Shown here: in pieces, positions 1-5,073 of the stretch
Layout: each line of letters opens with the position of its first letter
How positions within the stretch are numbered: position 1 is the stretch's first letter
Assembly: GCA_001800515.1 (NCBI GenBank)
Contig: MGVN01000134.1
Coordinates: forward strand, 7,375 to 13,646
Direction of reading: 5' to 3'
Source of the DNA: Elusimicrobia bacterium RIFOXYB2_FULL_49_7
GTDB taxonomy: Bacteria > Fibrobacterota > OXYB2-FULL-49-7
Length of the DNA stretch: 6,272 nt
The notes under the pieces: model-generated
The model's input: the letters and a program-made list of their open reading frames with translations, nothing else
Told to the model about the DNA's origin: nothing
The model's database searches: none
Translations under genes and position numbers: made by a program

Positions 1-424
1 GGCGTCCCACCTGTACGCTCACCCGGTTTTCCCGAAAAGCAGTGGTCCCGATAACATGATAGGCCAGCGTATCTGCAGCAGTTACAGAATCCAGGTCCGT
101 CATTTCAATATCACGCGCATCCAGTTCCGCCCATGCCAACCGCAATACCCAACGTCCGATATCTTTTCCGGCACTTACGCCGACTAAATCATCGCCAAAA
201 GGAAGCGTTGCCCGCATGCAAGAAAAGAGAAAGTAGCGACCTTCCGGCAACCCCCAAGTGGACACACCCTCCTCCGCACCCGGCAGACGCGGGACAATCG
301 CGACATGGCCCATGCCAACACTTCGGACGTCCTGAGGAAAAAGGTCGAAAAGCGTTTCGGTTCCGCTCCACTCCGCCGGCAGGGATGAGAAAAACAGAAA
401 GACGGCGGAGCAGAGCAGTTTCAC
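1..424 (-). CDS. PorV/PorQ-like (UPF0164-type) outer-membrane protein, N-terminal part, cut by left window edge
   Basis: Reading leftward from a GTG at 424-422 the frame stays open to the window edge, giving 141 residues without a stop. The start overlaps the panC stop as GTGA (421-424), the classic arrangement for translational coupling; no Shine-Dalgarno is seen, which fits reinitiation. Residues 1-17 form a signal peptide: a Lys at position 2, a hydrophobic core through FLFF, and a small-residue end near SLPAE. After it comes a VGMGHVAIVP segment (36-45), resembling the GMGgAfvA start of PorV/PorQ/UPF0164 outer-membrane beta-barrels. Alternating strands follow, including RLAWAELDARDIE (95-107) and FRENRVSVQVG (130-140), which look like the barrel strands of that family. 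The usual NPAGL motif is not recognisable; STWGLPEGR (55-63) sits where it would be expected. Family proteins are about 300-400 residues, so well over half is missing. The reading frame is well supported by coupling and signal peptide; the family call is by eye and moderate. It could instead be another exported beta-rich protein. Confidence 0.6.
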   Translation of the reverse strand, partial: MKLLCSAVFLFFSSLPAEWSGTETLFDLFPQDVRSVGMGHVAIVPRLPGAEEGVSTWGLPEGRYFLFSCMRATLPFGDDLVGVSAGKDIGRWVLRLAWAELDARDIEMTDLDSVTAADTLAYHVIGTTAFRENRVSVQVGR

Positions 425-1245
425 GAAAGCAGCATATTGTCAATTAGCCGAGTTCGACCCAGCCGGATCGCTCCGGCAATCAGAACTCCGGCTTGAAGCA
501 CAGAAGCGGGTTGCAAGGTGCCCCCCTCCACGGCTTCAAGGTAATCGATATCAGCCAGTATTTGGGAACGGGCTGCATTTAAAACGGAAACAGCGTCGGT
601 TTCACCCGCCTCGACCGTACGGCGGATATGACACAACGCCTGATACAGAGAAGGGGCTTTGCGCCGCTCCTCGGAAGAGAGATAGATATTGCGACTGCTA
701 AGCGCCAGGCCGTCCGCTTCCCGTATAATGGGTACCACCCTCAAACGGACCGGCAGATCAAAGTCTGCGATCATTTTCTTCAGAATAGCCACTTGTTGAG
801 CATCTTTCTGACCGAAAAAAGCCGAATGAGGAACCACCAGATTGAATAATTTCAACACCACTGTGGCCACACCGCGGAAGTGGTTCGGCCGGAAACGGCC
901 GCAGAGGGCATTCTGCATGGGACCCGGATCAACCATGACGCAATCCTCTTTATCATACAAAGTTTCCGGGGTAAACAGGACATCAACCCCTTCTTTTTCT
1001 AAAAGCGCCGCATCCCGCGCCAGGTCCCGTGGATAGCTTGAAAAATCCTCCTGCGGTCCGAATTGAGTGGGGTTAACATAAATACTGACCGCCACGCTTC
1101 CCTGATCAGCTTTGGCCGCACGAACCAGGGCAAGATGGCCGTCATGAAGATAGCCCATGGTAGGCACAAAGGCGATGGTATGGCCAATAGAACGTTCTGA
1201 GAGTGACCATGCTCTCATTTCTGCTTTTGTTTTTATAATTTTCAT
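421..1245 (-). CDS. panC: Pantothenate synthetase (pantoate--beta-alanine ligase)
   Basis: This 274-residue cytoplasmic enzyme joins pantoate and beta-alanine using ATP, via pantoyl-adenylate, to make pantothenate, the precursor of CoA. It is full length for the family (about 280). Recognisable motifs in order are PTMGYLHDGH (28-37), the HIGH-type nucleotide-binding loop with H34 and H37; NPTQFGPQEDF (58-68), contributing pantoate and beta-alanine contacts; FGQKDAQQ (144-151); and READGLALSSRN (175-186), the KMSKS-like ATP loop. The ATG at 1245 fits the family N-terminus, which normally begins a few residues before an I-x-T/K-x-x-E-M/L pattern. A GAGGG lies at 1261-1265 but its 15-nt spacing is long. 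The start lies 21 nt after the WYL regulator stop, and the panC stop overlaps the next gene as GTGA, so panC sits inside an operon. No panB or panD is present in the window. Confidence 0.97.
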   Translation of the reverse strand: MKIIKTKAEMRAWSLSERSIGHTIAFVPTMGYLHDGHLALVRAAKADQGSVAVSIYVNPTQFGPQEDFSSYPRDLARDAALLEKEGVDVLFTPETLYDKEDCVMVDPGPMQNALCGRFRPNHFRGVATVVLKLFNLVVPHSAFFGQKDAQQVAILKKMIADFDLPVRLRVVPIIREADGLALSSRNIYLSSEERRKAPSLYQALCHIRRTVEAGETDAVSVLNAARSQILADIDYLEAVEGGTLQPASVLQAGVLIAGAIRLGRTRLIDNMLLS

Positions 1246-1255
1246 GCTATAAAAA
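1230..1255 (-). promoter_or_regulatory. panC: AT-only inverted repeat flanking the panC start codon
   Basis: TTTTTATA (1230-1237) and TATAAAAA (1248-1255) are perfect complements around a 10-nt loop that contains the panC ATG (1243-1245). In the mRNA the start codon would sit in the loop of a weak A-U hairpin, downstream of a GAGGG whose linear spacing (15 nt) is too long. Folding the stem could alter access to the start. The inverted repeat is seen directly; any regulatory effect is inference and the stem is weak. Confidence 0.3.
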
Positions 1256-1266
1256 TAGGTCCCTCT

Positions 1267-2298
1267 TTATGAGCATGTCAAAAGCTTTGTCTGCGCCGAA
1301 TCCCGCGCATAGCGGGCCGTCATTTTACCGATCAATTGCTGGAATTCTTCGACCCATTCCGCAGGCGCCATTAGCTGCAAGGCATCGCCTTGGGAAAGCA
1401 GCCATTTAAACAGATCTTCTTTTCCGCTCATCTGTAGCGTAATGGTCAGCGTCCCATCCCGTGAAAAGGTGAATTGTTGCGACGGATGAAGGATTTTGTC
1501 CTTCATCCGTCGTTTATGTTCCGGAAAGACTTTGATGCAAACCGTGGTCAGTGGACCACTGTGAATACCGAAATGGTTGTTCAGAAAATCTGTTTCATCA
1601 AGATGAGAGGACCGCTCAAATCCGGAGCCGGTTTCATTGACATGATTGATTCTTTCCACGGCAAAGGTACGCGATTCCTGGTGCTTTTCGCTGAACGCCA
1701 CCAAATAGACCGCATTGCTATAAAAGAGAAGCAAATAAGGATGGACACAAAAGTAGTCTGCCGTTCCTTTCCGAAGGGAAAAATATTGAATACGGACAAC
1801 ACGCCTGAAAATAATGGCATCATTGAGCCGTCGGATGGCATCATGGTGGCCGCTGTAATCACGGATGGGACCGGTTTTGACCAGAACCGCCCGGCTGAGC
1901 CGCTCAGCCATATCGGGTCCGAAAAAGGGTTCCATTTTTGCCAAGGCACTTTCCGCGGCCTTTTCAAAATGAGTTCCCTTGAGAAAGGCATAAACCTGGC
2001 GGGTAGCATAAAGGGCGGAAAGCTCTTCGTTCGTGAATTCCGGGGCCACGCAAAACGGAGCTTCCGGAGCAAAGTGACGCACACGTGCACGACCCACAAC
2101 ACAGGATGTTTCGGAAAAAGAGTAACCCATGTCCCGAAGCGTAGCCATATCCCGTTGGATGGTGCGGATATCCGTGCCAAAGCGTTCGGATAAATCATAA
2201 AGGGTCAGGTTTTTTCTGGTGTCGCCCAGAAGGCGAATGAGTTCAAAGAGACGGCCGCTTTTAGTGAGTTCTCTTGATTGTCCGGGTCTTTTCGCCAT
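1267..2298 (-). CDS. WYL-domain transcriptional regulator (YafY/PafC-type, helix-turn-helix plus WYL)
   Basis: This 343-residue protein has the three-part layout of WYL regulators. Residues about 12-62 form a winged helix-turn-helix (HTH_11/DeoR type; LTLYDLSERFGTDIRTIQRD at 31-50 spans the turn and recognition helix, followed by LRDMGY). Residues about 150-222 form the WYL domain, and about 249-325 a WCX-like C-terminal extension. In the name-giving motif the Trp is replaced: VYL (197-199) in NAVYLVAF. The basic residue in ESRTFAVERI (R210) is kept. WYL domains are Sm-fold ligand sensors, in some members binding nucleic acid, and such proteins often control DNA-damage, phage-defence or metabolic genes; the ligand and targets here are unknown. 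The ATG at 2298 has AGGA 9 nt upstream and overlaps the preceding gene by 38 nt. Its position just before panC suggests co-transcription, not proof that it controls panC. A perfect 14-bp inverted repeat lies inside its coding sequence (1480-1512). Confidence 0.9.
   Translation of the reverse strand: MAKRPGQSRELTKSGRLFELIRLLGDTRKNLTLYDLSERFGTDIRTIQRDMATLRDMGYSFSETSCVVGRARVRHFAPEAPFCVAPEFTNEELSALYATRQVYAFLKGTHFEKAAESALAKMEPFFGPDMAERLSRAVLVKTGPIRDYSGHHDAIRRLNDAIIFRRVVRIQYFSLRKGTADYFCVHPYLLLFYSNAVYLVAFSEKHQESRTFAVERINHVNETGSGFERSSHLDETDFLNNHFGIHSGPLTTVCIKVFPEHKRRMKDKILHPSQQFTFSRDGTLTITLQMSGKEDLFKWLLSQGDALQLMAPAEWVEEFQQLIGKMTARYARDSAQTKLLTCS
1480..1512. repeat. Perfect 14-bp inverted repeat with 5-nt loop inside the WYL regulator gene
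   Basis: CGACGGATGAAGGA (1480-1493) and TCCTTCATCCGTCG (1499-1512) are exact reverse complements around a TTTTG spacer. On the coding (minus) strand this encodes RRMKDKILHPS near residues 263-273 of the WYL protein, between WYL domain and C-terminal extension, without breaking the frame. A 14-bp stem can form in RNA from either strand. There is no run of U directly after the stem on the coding strand, so it does not look like a standard terminator. Function unknown. Confidence 0.9.
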
Positions 2299-2683
2299 CT
2301 TGCTGGGTCCTGTGGTATTCCCGTTTCAGCCAAAGATGGCGGATGCGGCGGTCCATGAATTCGTACAAGGTACCTGCCAGCACAAAGCCCAGAACAAAAT
2401 GAAACCAATGTATGAAGAATATCCAAAAAATAAAGAGCAGCGCAAGCAAGCCGTAAAAACACCAGGTGCGCTGCTCACGGATGGATTTGATCTGCTTACG
2501 ATAACCCTCGTCCAAATGGTGGTAGGTATGACGTTCCAGCTTAGGCGGTCCGTTATCCTGCTTTTCATATACATAAATGTCGCGCGTTTCATCCGTCTCT
2601 TTGGTAATGGGATATAGCAGGGAAAAAAGACCGAGACGTGTGTCGTTAATCGTAAGACCCGGTTTAGGATTATTAAAAGCCAT
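2261..2683 (-). CDS. Small two-helix membrane protein of unknown function
   Basis: I do not recognise this 140-residue protein. Residues 1-72 are soluble and polar, including a charged stretch around YRKQIKSIREQR (61-72). Residues 74-91 (WCFYGLLALLFIFWIFFI) and 94-109 form a helical hairpin of two closely spaced membrane segments with His at 92 and 95 near the turn. The tail (110-140) is strongly basic, so by the positive-inside rule both termini are probably cytoplasmic. The ATG at 2683 is the only conventional start; a GGAAGG sits more than 20 nt upstream, too far for a normal ribosome binding site, and the leader immediately before the start is AT rich. The last 38 nt overlap the WYL regulator start, implying translational coupling. 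It is the first gene of the leftward operon. An open frame 1 nt out of register (2326-2703) covers the same DNA; the frame chosen here has the more coherent composition and correct coupling. Confidence 0.75.
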   Translation of the reverse strand: MAFNNPKPGLTINDTRLGLFSLLYPITKETDETRDIYVYEKQDNGPPKLERHTYHHLDEGYRKQIKSIREQRTWCFYGLLALLFIFWIFFIHWFHFVLGFVLAGTLYEFMDRRIRHLWLKREYHRTQQDGEKTRTIKRTH

Positions 2684-2745
2684 GATGTCATAAAAATAAT
2701 CAATTACCTTCCTATGAAATAAAGGTCTTTTTTATATTTGAGAAT
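2684..2745. promoter_or_regulatory. Divergent AT-rich intergenic region, probable promoters for both operons
   Basis: These 62 bp separate the two divergent operons and are much more AT rich than the genes. For the plus strand, TATATTTG at 2733-2740 matches the TAnnTTTG -7 element known from Bacteroidota promoters and also serves as a passable sigma-70 -10 (TATATT); it ends only 5 nt before the GTG start, so the PHP mRNA would be leaderless or nearly so. No matching -33 TTTG or -35 TTGACA is seen. For the minus strand, TATAAA (about 2737-2732 read leftward) is a possible -10, and TATTTTTA (2698-2691) is a near match to TAnnTTTG close to the start at 2683. Regulatory role is inferred from position and composition. 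Confidence 0.5.
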
Positions 2746-4332
2746 GTGTACGACCCGCTTTCCCTTACTTTTATCCTGGGCTATGCGGAAACTCATTACC
2801 GTTTCCCCTTTTGCCCGTCCTTGCTCTTTCGCCGGGTTCCGGAAATCTATTTTGACGCCCCGCATCGTTTGAACCCCTCCTCTCCGCTCCCCTTTGTATT
2901 GGTCGTCAAGGATGCAGACCGGTTTCCACTCATGATCTCGCGCATTACCGCAGCCGTGGCCTTCATGGATACACGACGCATCTTCACTCGGGAATTCACT
3001 TTTTCTGACCCCGAAATTCGCGTTCCTCTTTTTACCCGTCTTTTTCATCTTCCCCTGCCGGAAAACTATCAGGGCGAGATTCAACTGAACATCAAATTGG
3101 AAGGGACTTGCCGCAAACGGCCACTTTTGGTGCTGAACGACAACCTTCCCTTTGGAGCCCACTTCTCCTTTCCTGTTCATGTGGCCGATAAACCGCTTCC
3201 AGCGCTGCCCGGGTATTACTACGGCGAACCCCATTGCCACAGCAGCTACACCTGCGATGAGGTGGAATTCGGTGCACCACTGGAAGTGATAGGAGAAATG
3301 GCCGCTGCCATAGGACTTTCCTGGGTCTTTGTCACGGACCATAGCTATGATCTGGATGCCAAAAATCCTTTCGGCTCCGGTCAAAATAGCTTTCACGACA
3401 TGCGTGAAGCCGCCACTCGACATTCCCGCGCCGCCTGCTGCCTTGTCCCAGGCGAAGAAATCAGCGTTCAAAATAAAATGAATAAGACGGTTCATCTGGT
3501 GCAAATCAATTCACCGGAATTCATCGAAGGATATGGAGACAGCGGCCGGGAAAGGCTTCGCGCCTGTACCCACACCCTCGCCCAGGTAGCGGAAAAGAAC
3601 ACGGAAAAAGAAGGGACGTTTCTCTTTGCCGCTCATCCCGGCGATATTCCCGGGTTTCTTCAGAATCTGCTATTAAATCGGGGGCATTGGACGCATACCG
3701 ATTTTCAAGCGGGTATATCAGCCTCCCAATTCTGGAACGGCAAACGGGACCGCTCGTTCTATCGCGGCAGAGCGCAATGGATTCAACTGCTTTTATCCGG
3801 CAAAAAGATAGCCCCTCTGGGTGGAAACGACGCTCACGGTGATTTCAGCCGCGTTCGAAAAATCGCCCTGCCCTTTTTCTCGATACAAGAGGAAAAAAAC
3901 GTGGGCTTCGGACGGGTCCGGACCGCTCTTCAAACCGAGACGCTCAGTCCGGAAAAGATAGTGGAAGCGGTTCGCGCCTGCCGTACCGTGGTCACCAATG
4001 GTCCATTTATCACCTTTTCCATTCATACCCCTCGCGGGGTCGCCGGATTGGGAGAAACAGCGGTTGGAACGACCCTGACCCTTCACCTTGAAGCGCTCTC
4101 CACAGAAGAGTTCGGCCCATTAAAACAGGTCACGCTTTATCAAGGCACCTTGCACGAAAAAGAAAACAAAATCGCAGAGTGGGCCGTTCTCCCCTCCTCT
4201 CCCTTCCGTTTTACGGCGGTTCATCCGGTCATACTGCTTTTTCCGGCCTATTTCCGGGTGGAAGTATCTTCCAAACGATCGAATGATGTATTTTTTGGTT
4301 TATCCAGCCCTATCTGGGCCGAAACGGCTTAA
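2746..4332 (+). CDS. PHP-domain metallohydrolase of the CehA/McbA family
   Basis: This 528-residue protein has a beta-rich N-terminal region (about 1-155), a PHP metal-dependent hydrolase domain (about 158-410) and a beta-sandwich-like C-terminal region (about 415-525). Probable metal ligands are H163 and H165 (EPHCHSSYTCD), D198 and H199 (VTDHS), E237 (PGEEIS), H250 (TVHLV), H297 (AAHPGD) and D362 and H364 (GGNDAHG), so the site looks intact. The RTVVTNGPF segment after the catalytic domain and the near-terminal SSPIW resemble the TNGP and TNPIW patterns of CehA/McbA proteins. Characterised relatives hydrolyse carbamate or phosphate esters; the natural substrate here is unknown. No signal peptide is evident, so it is probably cytoplasmic. 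The start is taken as GTG at 2746: the frame is open back to a stop at 2683-2685 but offers no other usual start upstream. An overlapping ATG at 2744 is out of frame. The gene begins the rightward operon, 22 nt before the DUF3467 gene. Confidence 0.88.
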   Translation: MYDPLSLTFILGYAETHYRFPFCPSLLFRRVPEIYFDAPHRLNPSSPLPFVLVVKDADRFPLMISRITAAVAFMDTRRIFTREFTFSDPEIRVPLFTRLFHLPLPENYQGEIQLNIKLEGTCRKRPLLVLNDNLPFGAHFSFPVHVADKPLPALPGYYYGEPHCHSSYTCDEVEFGAPLEVIGEMAAAIGLSWVFVTDHSYDLDAKNPFGSGQNSFHDMREAATRHSRAACCLVPGEEISVQNKMNKTVHLVQINSPEFIEGYGDSGRERLRACTHTLAQVAEKNTEKEGTFLFAAHPGDIPGFLQNLLLNRGHWTHTDFQAGISASQFWNGKRDRSFYRGRAQWIQLLLSGKKIAPLGGNDAHGDFSRVRKIALPFFSIQEEKNVGFGRVRTALQTETLSPEKIVEAVRACRTVVTNGPFITFSIHTPRGVAGLGETAVGTTLTLHLEALSTEEFGPLKQVTLYQGTLHEKENKIAEWAVLPSSPFRFTAVHPVILLFPAYFRVEVSSKRSNDVFFGLSSPIWAETA

Positions 4333-4341
4333 ATCGTCCAA

Positions 4342-4347
4342 AAGGAG
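4342..4347 (+). promoter_or_regulatory. Ribosome binding site of the DUF3467 gene
   Basis: AAGGAG lies 7 nt upstream of ATG 4355 in the 22-nt gap after the PHP gene. It is the strongest Shine-Dalgarno in the window and decides the start of the DUF3467 gene against the longer in-frame alternative at 4283. It also shows that the host ribosome probably uses Shine-Dalgarno pairing for at least some genes. Confidence 0.85.
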
Positions 4348-4354
4348 TCTGCTC

Positions 4355-4669
4355 ATGTTCCAACAACATAACCCGTCCAATCAGGGAAAGAATGAAATTC
4401 AGATTGAATTCGATGAACAGACCGCCAAAGGTGTTTACTGTAATTTTTTCATTGCCGCCCATTCTCCGACCGAATTCGTACTCGACTTCGCTCAAATCAT
4501 GCCCGGCATGACCAAGGCCAAGGTTAATTCCCGTATTATTCTGGCGCCTCACTACGCCAAAGTGCTCTATGCCACACTCCAGAATAATCTGTCCAAATAC
4601 GAAAAGGATTATGGCGAAATAAAAGTTCCCCAGAAATCCATTGGCGATGATTTTAACTTCAAGATGTAA
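4355..4669 (+). CDS. DUF3467 domain-containing protein
   Basis: This small 104-residue soluble protein matches DUF3467 along almost its whole length: a glycine-aromatic GVYCNFF segment (26-32), the signature HSPTEFVLDF (36-45), a PG turn (50-51), AKVNSRIILAP (55-65) and a C-terminal helix LYATLQNNLSKYEKDYGEI (71-89). Proteins of this family are widespread but have no established function; the compact fold and conserved surface suggest a partner-binding or oligomeric role, which is inference. The start is ATG 4355, not the in-frame codon at 4283, because AAGGAG (4342-4347) lies 7 nt upstream of it and the longer version would run 50 nt into the PHP gene. It follows the PHP gene by 22 nt and precedes acpS by 11 nt, so it is probably co-transcribed with both. 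Confidence 0.9.
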   Translation: MFQQHNPSNQGKNEIQIEFDEQTAKGVYCNFFIAAHSPTEFVLDFAQIMPGMTKAKVNSRIILAPHYAKVLYATLQNNLSKYEKDYGEIKVPQKSIGDDFNFKM

Positions 4670-4680
4670 GGTATTGTCTC

Positions 4681-5061
4681 ATGATTCGCGGGATTGGTAC
4701 GGACATTATTGATGTGAAACGAATTCGGGCCAGCATTCTCAGAAGCCCTGCTTTTCAGAAACGGGTTTTTTCAGATAATGAAATTACTTATTGCGATGAA
4801 GCCAAAGGACGGATGCGCTTCGAACGCTACGCAGGCCGCTTTGCAGCCAAAGAAGCCTTTCTAAAAGCATGCGGGACCGGATTGTCCGGCCCCTTTCGAT
4901 TCAATGAAATCACGGTGACCCATACCCCGCTCAAACAACCGGAAATCACGCTCATGGGTCAGACCGCTGTTACGTTTCAACAAACCCTCGGCGGAAAAAT
5001 GTTCCTCTCTCTTTCTCACCTTCCCCAGTACGCCATAGCAACCGTGCTCATTGAAAAATAA
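4681..5061 (+). CDS. acpS: Holo-[acyl-carrier-protein] synthase
   Basis: AcpS transfers 4'-phosphopantetheine from CoA to the serine of apo acyl carrier protein, activating fatty acid synthesis in the cytoplasm; it is normally a trimer and Mg-dependent. The 126-residue length is normal. Family motifs are clear: GIGTDIIDVKRI (4-15) with metal-binding D8, RFAAKEAF (53-60) with metal-binding E58, and SLSH (110-113) near the C-terminus followed by YAIATVLIE. The ATG at 4681 fits the standard MIxGIGxDI N-terminus. TAAGG, overlapping the DUF3467 stop codon and ending 9 nt before the ATG, is the likely ribosome binding site, so translation is probably coupled. The stop lies 12 bp from the oppositely oriented RND gene, with no hairpin terminator visible between them. 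Confidence 0.96.
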   Translation: MIRGIGTDIIDVKRIRASILRSPAFQKRVFSDNEITYCDEAKGRMRFERYAGRFAAKEAFLKACGTGLSGPFRFNEITVTHTPLKQPEITLMGQTAVTFQQTLGGKMFLSLSHLPQYAIATVLIEK

Positions 5062-5073
5062 CGCTCTCCCCTG

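Noticed and set aside
189..443. 84-residue minus frame (TICCFRETALL) at the panC 3' end
   Set aside because: It is out of frame with the GTG-started signal-peptide protein that continues to the window edge and is Cys/Gly rich without family resemblance.
1474..2193. 239-residue open frame on the plus strand and a 205-residue minus frame (1581-2198) over the WYL gene
   Set aside because: Both cover the WYL regulator in other frames; the regulator frame has clear HTH and WYL features, these have none.
2588..2597. TTCATCCGTC also present in the arm of the hairpin at 1502-1511, as a dispersed repeat
   Set aside because: A single 10-mer match without the second arm is compatible with chance and with codon use in the membrane protein gene.
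2326..2703. 125-residue TTG-started minus frame preceded by GGAAGG at good spacing
   Set aside because: It is one register off the chosen membrane protein frame, rich in Cys, Ser and Trp, and lacks coherent membrane topology. The ribosome binding site match is tempting but the 2261-2683 frame is better and is coupled to the WYL gene.
2704..3504. 266-residue open frame on the minus strand opposite the PHP gene
   Set aside because: It lies wholly antisense to a gene with convincing catalytic motifs, has no recognisable domain, and its composition (Gly, Lys and His rich) is that of a reverse-complement shadow.
4283..4354. Longer N-terminus for the DUF3467 protein starting at 4283
   Set aside because: It would overlap the PHP gene by 50 nt, and the strong AAGGAG and family N-terminus both support ATG 4355.
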